The position numbers were made by a program, and so were the translations under genes. This document shows positions 44,347 to 52,937 of a stretch of 64,000 nucleotides of DNA, in pieces; positions within the stretch are counted from its first letter, which is position 1, and every line of letters starts with the position of its first letter. The notes below the pieces were generated by a model. It saw nothing but the letters and a program-made list of their open reading frames with translations, was not told where the DNA came from and made no database searches. This DNA comes from an uncultured Bacteroidales bacterium. Lineage in GTDB: Bacteria > Bacteroidota > Bacteroidia > Bacteroidales > Paludibacteraceae. The stretch spans positions 179,183 to 243,182 of the forward strand of contig CAMKDV010000002.1 in NCBI GenBank assembly GCA_946411385.1. The letters are read 5' to 3'.

Positions 44347-46437
44347 CTATTTGGTGATTTTGATATCTTTCTGTCCTTTGCGCCGGATGGTGAGTGATGT
44401 CCACTCATCCGGCAGGATGGGCTTGTAGGCTTGTTTGAGTCCGTTGTCGGTTATGTCGAGCCCAGCGAATCCGAAGAGTAATGCTTGGAGTGTGCCACCT
44501 GCCCCGGTGATGAAGTATGGGTTGGTTCCTCCGTTGAACTCCGCGAGTACGCGGAACGGTGGATTGAGATTAGGCAGGTAGGAGTCGCGCCACCAGTACA
44601 GAGCCTTGTCGGCCAAGCCGAGACGTGCGTATAACGTAGCGTAGATAGACTTGGACATAGCGGGAGTCTTTTTCTCGGGTACGGTGGGGATGTAGTATGC
44701 CAAGGTCTGTTCAATCTTGTGCTTGTCCGTCAGTTCGTGCAGCGGATAGGCAAGCAGGACAACATCTGCCTGCTTGGTTACCTCACCGTGGTAGGTATCG
44801 TGCTCGGCAATGAGGCCATTGTCCAAAAAACTATAGTGCAGTCTGTCGGCTGTCAATTGCCACTCGGCGGTGACGGGTTGCTTGAGAATCTTAGCGGCTT
44901 GCGCTGCAACTCTCAGGTTCGTTCGCGCAGCGGCAACGGTGTAGGCGTTGTTGTTGACCAGTTTGCCTCCATAGACGTTGCTGTTCCACTCGTTTGCACC
45001 AATGAGGTTAAGCAGATTGCCATCGGGTTCGGTTCGGCTAACCCAAAAGTCTGCGGTCTGACGCAGGATGGGGAACCCGACTGTACGTAACCAATCGTTA
45101 TCCCGGGTAAGGCAGTAATACTGCCAGCATGCGATGGCTATATCAGCTGTGACGTGATGTTCAGCAGCGGGATACATATTGTCGGGTGCGGTCTCCTCCT
45201 GTCCGCTATCGGCGCTCTCCCAAGGATAGAGGGCGCCTCGATAGCCGTGCAATCGGGCTTTGAGTTGTGCTTGTGGCAACCGGTCGAAGCGGTATTGGAG
45301 CATCTGCTTGGCCAATGCAGGCTGCATAAGCAGCAGTGGAGGGAATATCCACGTCTCGCCATCCCAGAAGGTGTGTCCCTTGTACCCCATACCGCTGAGT
45401 CCCATCGGCGAGCATGAGAACGCATTGTCCTCTCGGAAGAATGCGTACAAGTGGTAGAGCATGGAATGTATATCCTGCTGTGCCTGCGGGTCCCCCTCAA
45501 TGATGATGTCGGATTGCCAGAGGTCAGCCCAAGCGTTGTTGTGTCGCATCCAGAGCCGGTCGTAGCCCTCGAGAAGTTGGAAGACTGTTAGGCGCTCGGC
45601 TTCGTTGCGTGTGTCGGGCACAATGTTCGACGCGATGATGCTTCCTACGAGGCAGAAATGCAGAGTGTCACCAGCCGCCATGTGTCGCGTGAACGCCATA
45701 GTGTGCGAGCGCGGTGCTCCCGTTTCGCTATGGGTAATGGTGTAAGGTGTTCCTTCGGCCGGCGAGTCGGGGAACAGGAAGGCGGTAGTTGCCGCCAGGC
45801 TGTGACGGCCTGCGGGCGACTGCGCCGTAGTGGTGAGGATGTAGAATGAAGGGTACTGCCCTGTGAAGGGATTGGCTTTGTTCTTGATATGCGAGAAAAA
45901 GGTTTGCGGCTCAAGCAGATTGTCCGGCACACGATGGCGGTTGCTGACGGTGAGGTCACATTCTGCCAGTGCGGTAAGCGTCACGTCGGTCATGAATCCG
46001 AACGGCAGATGCCTCAGGGCTACCGTAGTGTAGGTGACGTTCACTTTATCGGCATAAGCAAATGTGCCGGTGAACGCCGCGTTGTGCAGGTTCATCTGCT
46101 GGGTATAGTTGTTCAGGTTGCCGCTTCGGAGCTCTGTGCCGTCCACCGTGAGCAGTATATCCAGAGGATTGATATTCGGGAAATAGTTGTTGACTCGTCC
46201 GGGTGCATAGAGGTCATATAGTCCTCCTACTACCAGTTTGTCCACCTGCAGCGGTTCGCGGCTGCTGAGCAGACCTATTTGTCCGTTGGCGGAGGTGATA
46301 CCGTAGTAGTCGCCTTGTAGCGGTTGGGCGGCAGTGATGCACCAAGGGTCAATCAATGGAGCACCAGTTGTTGCTCCAAAGGAACAAGGAACAAGGACTA
46401 TGACGCAAAGCGCGATGACGAGTCGAAACTTTTTCAT
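44347..46437 (-). CDS. GH65 family glycosidase (hydrolase-like, alpha-glucoside)
   Basis: The 696-residue protein has a signal peptide (to about residue 21), an N-terminal beta-sandwich and an (alpha/alpha)6 barrel. Key blocks are SGMGYKGHTFWDGETW (about 350), IGANEWN with the likely general acid Glu about 483, TKQADVVL (about 555) and LAEFNGGTNP with a Glu near 633. The second Glu suggests a hydrolase rather than a phosphorylase, like characterised Flavobacterium kojibiose hydrolase and animal PGGHG. Substrate is probably an alpha-1,2-glucoside. Its start overlaps the upstream stop by four bases (ATGA). Confidence 0.82.
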   Translation of the reverse strand: MKKFRLVIALCVIVLVPCSFGATTGAPLIDPWCITAAQPLQGDYYGITSANGQIGLLSSREPLQVDKLVVGGLYDLYAPGRVNNYFPNINPLDILLTVDGTELRSGNLNNYTQQMNLHNAAFTGTFAYADKVNVTYTTVALRHLPFGFMTDVTLTALAECDLTVSNRHRVPDNLLEPQTFFSHIKNKANPFTGQYPSFYILTTTAQSPAGRHSLAATTAFLFPDSPAEGTPYTITHSETGAPRSHTMAFTRHMAAGDTLHFCLVGSIIASNIVPDTRNEAERLTVFQLLEGYDRLWMRHNNAWADLWQSDIIIEGDPQAQQDIHSMLYHLYAFFREDNAFSCSPMGLSGMGYKGHTFWDGETWIFPPLLLMQPALAKQMLQYRFDRLPQAQLKARLHGYRGALYPWESADSGQEETAPDNMYPAAEHHVTADIAIACWQYYCLTRDNDWLRTVGFPILRQTADFWVSRTEPDGNLLNLIGANEWNSNVYGGKLVNNNAYTVAAARTNLRVAAQAAKILKQPVTAEWQLTADRLHYSFLDNGLIAEHDTYHGEVTKQADVVLLAYPLHELTDKHKIEQTLAYYIPTVPEKKTPAMSKSIYATLYARLGLADKALYWWRDSYLPNLNPPFRVLAEFNGGTNPYFITGAGGTLQALLFGFAGLDITDNGLKQAYKPILPDEWTSLTIRRKGQKDIKITK

Positions 46438-48776
46438 TGGATTAGTCTCCCGTATATATCGTATGTTTTATTGTCTCGGATAAGTAGCAGTTGGGCGTTA
46501 CGGATGATTTTTCGAGTAGAAAGCCTGAAGTCGGAGGTCGAATAATCATCCAGTCCGTCGGGGGTGTCGTTGCCGGTATATTCGACAGCTCCTATGCAGG
46601 ATTGCAGAGCCCGCTGCCTGTTGACCTGGTCGCGTACGACGTATCCGCTGATTGTACCGTCGCCGTTGAGGTCGTAGGTGAAGGCAGATTCGCAAAGGCG
46701 CTGATTGGATGGCAGGCAGGCGAAGTTATAATCCGCAATGGTCTTCTTGTAAATCGGATACGTCCCGTCACTTTTGACCTCTGGTTCATATCGTGTGCTG
46801 CTAATCTGACCGCCAAACGTATTGACAATAGTCTGTTCCCAGCCGTTAATCTCCGATGAGGTGGACAACAGATTGTATGTGTTGCGCCACACGTTGACAT
46901 CATTCGTCGCGGTATATATGTCCGCCCAGACGGGTGCATCCTCGCCGGTAGTCTGGTCGTTGCCAAGGATGATGTTGTCCATCAGGCACACTTTGCCTTT
47001 GAAAATGGCCAGTGCTGCTCCGGCGAAGTTGGCCGCAGTGCCGTTGAAGGCAAGGTGGTTGCCCATGAATGTACATAGACCTATGTTCAGCGGAACTGTT
47101 GTTTCGGTCATATTCGCCCATAGTGCGGCACCGCCGTAAAGTTTGGTTGTGGATGCCAGCCCTTTCTTGGCTGTGATGGTGTTTCCAAGAAAGGATGAGT
47201 TGAGCACATGAGCGGCTGTCGGGATAACTGACGGCGATATGTCGAGTGCTCCTCTCGAGCCGGCACTGTTATTGATAAAAGCGCATCGTTGCACATCCAT
47301 TATTGCGAATCCTAACGCTTCCACGGCACTGCCTGCAGTTGTTGCCGTATTGTCTACGAACCGGCTGTCGTGAATGGTGAGGTTGCCACGGAGTTGACAC
47401 CAGACAGCCCCTCCGTTCGAAGCACTGTTTTGCTGTAGCAGACAGCCGCTGACAGTCAGTTGCTCCCCTTTGTGTACGATTGCTCCTCCGGGACCGGTTG
47501 CTGTGTTGTCATGGATTGAGCATCCTGTCAGAAGCAGGTTGGGACCGTAGGAATAGATGGCGCCTCCGCCGTTGACGGACGTGCTGTTGCCTCCTGAGAG
47601 CTCGATATGGTCAAGCGTGAGATTATAATAGTGAGGGATTGTAATGATGGCGGCAGTTATTCCTGATGCATGGATATGACTGTATCCCGTTTGTTGCGTG
47701 AACGACGCATCCCATCCTCCGCTGATTGTTACTGAGCAAGCCGGTATGATTGACGATGTTACAGCATATGTTCCGTTCTTCAGACAGATTGTATCTTCGG
47801 GTGTGGCGGAAGCCAGTGCCGTCTGCAGTGAGGCTGCATCAGTGGCGCGGAATGTAGTGGGATGGGATGTTGAGCCGAGACGGAACCGTCCGAGTACAGG
47901 ATAGTGGTCGGAAGGATTGACTGTCCGTCCGGATTCGGGATAATACTCTGTGATGATATGCCGCGACAGAGGCTCCATGTGGTCGTAGAAGATATAGTCA
48001 AACTCATTACCTGTGCTTCCGTTGGTGGCCGGCGTCCAACCGGTAGTCGTAGCGGTTATCTGCGGTCCGTCGACCGGCAGACACTGGTTGACGGGTGTGG
48101 TAAGGGCCAGGTCGTAGAAGTGTGATGCGTAACCGCGATAGGCTTCTTCGTGTGCCGAGCGCGACATATTAAAGTCGCCCACCATGACCATAGGTGTCTG
48201 GCCGACGACTTCACGGATACGGTTGCCGATAAGCTTGCCGGATTGAATGCCGCATTCGTCTGCTCCATAGTTGACATGGGTACATACGAAGTAAAAGTCC
48301 TGATTGGAAGCCTTGTCTTTCAGGTGCAGCCAGATACATGTTCTGGGAATCGTTCCACCCCAGCTGTTACCCGGCGTGTCGGGATGCTCGTTGACGTAGA
48401 AGAAGCCCTTCTCCAGCAGGGTGTATTTGGCTGTTTTGTAAAAAATGGAGTTGTAGGAATAGTTCTTTCCTTCGCGCTCTACCGAGTAGTCGGCATAACC
48501 GGTAAGCATGTCGCGAAGGTCTTGCAATTGCGATTTGCCTGTGGCAGCATCCTTATTGTTGCCGGTCACTTCCTCCATGCCTACTATATCAAAATCATAG
48601 CCCGTGATGTTCTGCACCACGTATTGCCTGCGGTTTGCCCACAACTTCTGGCCGGTATCGCCGTTGGAGGCATTTACATAGCGGATATTGTAATTGGCAA
48701 AACGATGAACACCGGCTTCTTCGGCGTGCAAGGCAAATATTGTCAATAGTGGCAGAATAATTAAAAATCTTTTCAT
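46434..48776 (-). CDS. Secreted nuclease/phosphodiesterase-like (EEP) and beta-helix fusion
   Basis: From the ATG at 48776 there are 780 residues with a signal peptide. Residues 20-310 are an endonuclease/exonuclease/phosphatase domain: GMEEVTG, RTCIWLH, CTHVNYG, VGDFNMS, DYIFYD and PSDHYPV. After that, residues 320-740 are a right-handed beta-helix with GGAI-type repeats, and the C-terminus is a type IX-like tail (KIIRNAQLLLIRDNKTYD). The EEP part could cleave nucleic acid or phospholipid-type diesters. It is the most unusual fusion of the locus. Confidence 0.8.
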   Translation of the reverse strand: MKRFLIILPLLTIFALHAEEAGVHRFANYNIRYVNASNGDTGQKLWANRRQYVVQNITGYDFDIVGMEEVTGNNKDAATGKSQLQDLRDMLTGYADYSVEREGKNYSYNSIFYKTAKYTLLEKGFFYVNEHPDTPGNSWGGTIPRTCIWLHLKDKASNQDFYFVCTHVNYGADECGIQSGKLIGNRIREVVGQTPMVMVGDFNMSRSAHEEAYRGYASHFYDLALTTPVNQCLPVDGPQITATTTGWTPATNGSTGNEFDYIFYDHMEPLSRHIITEYYPESGRTVNPSDHYPVLGRFRLGSTSHPTTFRATDAASLQTALASATPEDTICLKNGTYAVTSSIIPACSVTISGGWDASFTQQTGYSHIHASGITAAIITIPHYYNLTLDHIELSGGNSTSVNGGGAIYSYGPNLLLTGCSIHDNTATGPGGAIVHKGEQLTVSGCLLQQNSASNGGAVWCQLRGNLTIHDSRFVDNTATTAGSAVEALGFAIMDVQRCAFINNSAGSRGALDISPSVIPTAAHVLNSSFLGNTITAKKGLASTTKLYGGAALWANMTETTVPLNIGLCTFMGNHLAFNGTAANFAGAALAIFKGKVCLMDNIILGNDQTTGEDAPVWADIYTATNDVNVWRNTYNLLSTSSEINGWEQTIVNTFGGQISSTRYEPEVKSDGTYPIYKKTIADYNFACLPSNQRLCESAFTYDLNGDGTISGYVVRDQVNRQRALQSCIGAVEYTGNDTPDGLDDYSTSDFRLSTRKIIRNAQLLLIRDNKTYDIYGRLIQ

Positions 48777-48793
48777 TGTTTTGTTATTAAGCA

Positions 48794-49399
48794 TCAATCC
48801 AAAGTCAGCAGCAAATCGTAAACAGAGGCCATTGTCTGCCATCCGTATGCTTCGCCTGCTTTGCGGTTACGTTCCGCATCGTCGATATATACCACATGCT
48901 GTCGGGGCGGAATAATCTTGCAGACCTCGTCAAATATCTGTTTCTCGGGCTTGTACGCATGAAGCCGGAAAGAGAGGAACACATGGTCGAAGTGGTCTGC
49001 CAATGTATATCCGTCGTAGCAGAACATCTGTTCGATGTACTGCCAGTGCATATCGTTAGTGTTGCTGAGCAGGCATACGGTGTGTCCCTGCTTGCGCAAC
49101 TGTTGCAGGAGAAGTTTTCTGTGTTCCTGTATAGGTGCCAGCTCCGACAGCCATACCTGACGTATTTGCTCAAAGGTAACCTCGGGGCGGCATAGGCTGT
49201 GGAGGCGCTGCAGAACCTCTTCCGATGTCAGGTAGCCCAACTCATAATCGTGCAGGAAGGAGTCGCCGCCTCCGGTCTGCAAAGCATCCGCATCAAGTTC
49301 AGCCCGGCTGCCATCGGGCATCAGACGTTGCAAGCGTAGGATAAACCCTTGCACGTCGATGTCCGATAGCACACCACCGAGATCAAAAACAAAAACCAT
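48794..49399 (-). CDS. HAD-superfamily hydrolase
   Basis: The 201-residue cytosolic protein begins MVFVFDLGGVLSD, the HAD nucleophile motif (Asp-Leu-Gly-Gly-Val), and has LLSNTN near residue 112, HAYKPEKQIF (Lys near 150) and VVYIDDAERN near 172. It is a phosphatase of unknown substrate, perhaps a sugar phosphate or glycerol 3-phosphate given its place among locus genes. It lies between two secreted beta-helix genes. Confidence 0.88.
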   Translation of the reverse strand: MVFVFDLGGVLSDIDVQGFILRLQRLMPDGSRAELDADALQTGGGDSFLHDYELGYLTSEEVLQRLHSLCRPEVTFEQIRQVWLSELAPIQEHRKLLLQQLRKQGHTVCLLSNTNDMHWQYIEQMFCYDGYTLADHFDHVFLSFRLHAYKPEKQIFDEVCKIIPPRQHVVYIDDAERNRKAGEAYGWQTMASVYDLLLTLD

Positions 49400-49405
49400 G
49401 TGGTC

Positions 49406-51064
49406 TTATTTTACTACTTTCTTGCCGTTGATGATATATACTCCTGCCGGCAGAGCGATAGCATCTTCGCCCAGATAGTTGCCGAGCAACGAATAAACGC
49501 CTGTGCGGGTTGCGTTGACATGAATGTTGTCAACCGCCTCATCAATGGGTTCGTCCTCCCATACCGGTGCAACGCCATTGGGGTCATACGAACCGGCCAC
49601 CGATGTTTCAGCACGCGTATAGCCGCGTTGGTCTTTATCCAGATCCATCACTTGCGCCATAGCATCAATAGGCCACGTAGCCACAGTAGCTTTGACCGCA
49701 GCGAGGTCGATAGGTGCTGCATCTGCCAATGGTGCAATCACGTCGCTCACACCACCATGGTTGGCGATAGCCGTTGAGCCGAACACCGTCTCGATGGTGT
49801 TGACCGTTTCGAGCGAGGTCGGAACCTTGTCGGTTGCCACGAAGCCGCTGTTAGCCACCGTGCTGTTGTTCATCACCGTACCCAACACATTGTAGCCTGC
49901 GCTGTAAACAGCCGTACCGGCCGTTTGGATGAAGACCACGGCATCGGATGCAGTAAAATCATCGTTAGCTGCATACTCCACCATGATGTTACCTGCAAAA
50001 TAGTTTTTCGAATCCGTGCCGGCACTGACTGCAGATCCGTTGTTCGAGCCACGACTGCTACGTTGGCGGCAAGGGTTGTTGTAGAACGTATTGTTGATGA
50101 AATACGCCGAGTTGTTGCCACCTACGCGGATGCCTACCCCACGGTACCAGCATTTGGCATCTGCTATCAGGCAGTTGACCAGATAGACTGTACCGCCGTT
50201 GTCTGCTACAGAGCAGTTGCCACCGTATGTGCCCCACTTTTCGTTACCGGGTTCACTCGTCAGCGTACTGTAGGCGATGTTGTTCCGGAACTCGCAACGC
50301 TCAAAGTAAGCGATGGCGTTATCTTCCGGTCCGTGGGCAGACGAGTTCGACTGACGTGCACGTACCTGGAAAGCAGCACCTGAACCTTTGGCAGTGATGT
50401 TGTCGCGGAAGATGCAGTCAAAGCAGCGTACCGCGCTACCCCAAATCTCTATTGCACCGTTCGAACCATTGGAATCATCATTGGTTTGCGAATCATTGTT
50501 CAGGAAACGGCAGAAGTGAAAATCCACCTGTGCAGCCTGCACGAATACCATATTGCCCCAATACTTGCTGTTCAGACGCATGCCGTCGCGGAAGGTGATG
50601 CCCCAGATTTCGGTTTTCTGCCAGTCGGTGTAGTAGGCTTCGCTCTTTTCTGTAGGCGAGCCTTCGCCGATATAGACGAATGCATAATCGGTGTTGTCGC
50701 CCTTGCCGTCACCATCGAGGTCGGCAGAGAAGACGGATTGTCCTCCAAGCGCGTAGTTGTACGATGTCTTGGTGCCTTTCATAGTAGTAGGATAACCACC
50801 TTTGAGCACCACACCTTGCGGGATAACCCACTTATTGGTGTTGATGTCCGGAGCATAGTTGCCTTCCATGAGGTAGAATTCCATACCGGGTTCAGCTCCG
50901 GCGAGTGTTGCGCCGAGGTACTCTGCAGCCGCAGCGTTTTCCCAAGACGAACCATCTTCCTCACCTTGACCGGTGGGAGCGAAGAAGTAACGGACCACTT
51001 CTTCATCAGCGAAGAGACAGGTGCTCAATGCCAGGCTGAGCACAAGAAAGAGAGTTTTTTTCAT
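49406..51064 (-). CDS. Secreted beta-helix protein with type IX-like tail
   Basis: The 552 residues start with a signal peptide (MKKTLFLVLSLALSTCLFADEE). The body is a right-handed beta-helix of the adhesin/pectate-lyase type (SVFSADLDGDGKGDN, CRFLNNDSQTN, CEFRNNIAYS, INNTFYNN). The C-terminus (GVYIINGKKVVK) matches the common type IX sorting tail, different from those of the other three beta-helix proteins. No lyase active-site motif is obvious; it may bind a glycan or the cell surface. Confidence 0.8.
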   Translation of the reverse strand: MKKTLFLVLSLALSTCLFADEEVVRYFFAPTGQGEEDGSSWENAAAAEYLGATLAGAEPGMEFYLMEGNYAPDINTNKWVIPQGVVLKGGYPTTMKGTKTSYNYALGGQSVFSADLDGDGKGDNTDYAFVYIGEGSPTEKSEAYYTDWQKTEIWGITFRDGMRLNSKYWGNMVFVQAAQVDFHFCRFLNNDSQTNDDSNGSNGAIEIWGSAVRCFDCIFRDNITAKGSGAAFQVRARQSNSSAHGPEDNAIAYFERCEFRNNIAYSTLTSEPGNEKWGTYGGNCSVADNGGTVYLVNCLIADAKCWYRGVGIRVGGNNSAYFINNTFYNNPCRQRSSRGSNNGSAVSAGTDSKNYFAGNIMVEYAANDDFTASDAVVFIQTAGTAVYSAGYNVLGTVMNNSTVANSGFVATDKVPTSLETVNTIETVFGSTAIANHGGVSDVIAPLADAAPIDLAAVKATVATWPIDAMAQVMDLDKDQRGYTRAETSVAGSYDPNGVAPVWEDEPIDEAVDNIHVNATRTGVYSLLGNYLGEDAIALPAGVYIINGKKVVK

Positions 51065-51110
51065 AATAGTAATTGTTTATTGGTTAAACATTATGTGTTT
51101 GCATTTCTAA

Positions 51111-52925
51111 TTAATACTGCACACCATCAATCCATCCGGGGTTCTGTGTGAGTGCGCCCATGGTCATGGTGCGGTCGGTGATAGGAACGGGATAGAGATA
51201 ATCCTTGTCCTCATTCCACTGCATAATCATATCTTTGTAAGCAACCATATTGCCGGATGTGCCGTTGGAGAGGAAGATGTCCTGGTCAAAAACAAGACAT
51301 GTCACTCCGATACCTCCGCTTTTCTTGGTGGGTGACAGGAGGATGTTCGCCTTGCCGTCGCCTGTCAGGTCGTACTTGCCTTCGCGCGGGAAGAACAGTC
51401 CGAGACGCGGCAGAGTGAACAGGTGTCCCTCCCGCCAGCGGATGATATCCCAGTAGTGTAGTCCTTCGAGAGGCGTCTCGACGAGTCGTTCGCGTCGAAT
51501 CTCGAGGATTACGCCTTTGTTGTCGGATGCAAGTAGTACGGGTGAAGAGAATCCGTAGCCGCTTTCGGAGATCATGCTTGCATCGGGATGCGCGTTGGCG
51601 TCACTTAGGTTCAAGTGTGCTACGCCGGCACGGTCACGCAAGCGGTTGACCGACATATCGAGGTCAGCTTGTGTGATGGTTCCCAGTTCGGCTTTGGCCT
51701 CGGCATAATTGAGATAGACCTCAGCCAATCGCATGATTGGTATAGCACAAACGCTTCCTCCCCAGGTGTTGTAGGTGGACTCCATGATGTACTTGATGTA
51801 CTTGTATCCGGTGAGGCTCATCTGCAGATTAACGGCATAGGATTTATCTGCGCCCATCTGGATATATCCCGGGGCGTGAATCGTTTGTGCCATACGGCGG
51901 TCTCTACTATTGAACACCTCGATGTACGACAAAGTGTCGAATCTCGTCTTGGCAGTGAACGGTGTGCCGTCCTGCATGAGATAGAGGTCGGCGAAGCGCT
52001 TGGTGAATCCTGTAGCGCGAGCAACCGACCACGCTTGTGCGTTGTGCTTGATATCAAGGTCCTTGCTATAGGCTCGTGCCCATATGACCTCTTCTGTTTG
52101 CGGAGTGAGTGTGGCGAAGAGGGTGCGATAGGGTTCATTGCCTGTGTTGTAGAGCGAATATCCGCCTTCCTGCATCAGCTTGAGCGATGCATCGGCACTC
52201 AATCGGAGTAGGTCTTCCCAAGGGAGCGTTTCGCTGTAAATTGCGCTACCACCGTTGAATGTTGTACCGGCGTGGTACTTGCGGAACGTACCTTCGAAGA
52301 GGCAGACACGCGACTTGAGTGCCAGAGCAGTCCAGCGGTTGACCTCATAGGTGGTGCGTGTGGCCGGCAGTTCGTCGATGGCTTGATTCAGGTCGCTGAT
52401 GATGTTGTTAATTACCACATCGCGCGAGTCTCGCGGACGGTTGAGTGCCTCGGTGTCATCGGCATTGATAACATGGTCGTACCATGGTACGGCACCGAAA
52501 TGACGGAGCATATCGAAGTAAAAGTAAGCTCGGAAGAAATGCGCAACGCCCACATAGTGGTTGCGCGCCTCGATGTCCGCACACTGGTCGGCGTTCTCCA
52601 ACAGATAGTTGATCTTGCGGAGAGTCTTCCATGAGTCTTTCTTCCAATATGCCTCACCACTATGGACATCCCGTATGCCACGCATCTCATCGTTTGGCAC
52701 AGGCGCTACGAAATGCTCTCCCTCCTCGGCATACATTGTCTCGGGGTCCGGCAGCAGCCGATAGAAATAGTTGCTATATTCCTGCAGGGCAGTCCCGGAG
52801 GTGAAGTATGTGGCGGTTGACAACTGGTCCTCCGGATAGAGGTCCATGTTGCAGCTACTAAGAGCAAAGACTGCTATCGCTGAAAGAGCAAAGACCGTAA
52901 CACTGAAAGATTTATAGTTTTTCAT
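51111..52925 (-). CDS. SusD/RagB family surface glycan-binding lipoprotein
   Basis: The 604-residue protein has a lipoprotein signal (ALSAIAVFALSSC) followed by MDLYPEDQLSTATYF, a typical SusD start. The helical TPR-like core includes FFRAYFYFDMLRHFG near residue 135, and the C-terminal IPIMRLAEVYLNYAEA and LRDRAG blocks. SusD forms the lid over its SusC channel and binds the polymer. It lies 12 bases after the SusC gene. Confidence 0.95.
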   Translation of the reverse strand: MKNYKSFSVTVFALSAIAVFALSSCNMDLYPEDQLSTATYFTSGTALQEYSNYFYRLLPDPETMYAEEGEHFVAPVPNDEMRGIRDVHSGEAYWKKDSWKTLRKINYLLENADQCADIEARNHYVGVAHFFRAYFYFDMLRHFGAVPWYDHVINADDTEALNRPRDSRDVVINNIISDLNQAIDELPATRTTYEVNRWTALALKSRVCLFEGTFRKYHAGTTFNGGSAIYSETLPWEDLLRLSADASLKLMQEGGYSLYNTGNEPYRTLFATLTPQTEEVIWARAYSKDLDIKHNAQAWSVARATGFTKRFADLYLMQDGTPFTAKTRFDTLSYIEVFNSRDRRMAQTIHAPGYIQMGADKSYAVNLQMSLTGYKYIKYIMESTYNTWGGSVCAIPIMRLAEVYLNYAEAKAELGTITQADLDMSVNRLRDRAGVAHLNLSDANAHPDASMISESGYGFSSPVLLASDNKGVILEIRRERLVETPLEGLHYWDIIRWREGHLFTLPRLGLFFPREGKYDLTGDGKANILLSPTKKSGGIGVTCLVFDQDIFLSNGTSGNMVAYKDMIMQWNEDKDYLYPVPITDRTMTMGALTQNPGWIDGVQY

Positions 52926-52937
52926 ACTTGTAGGGCG

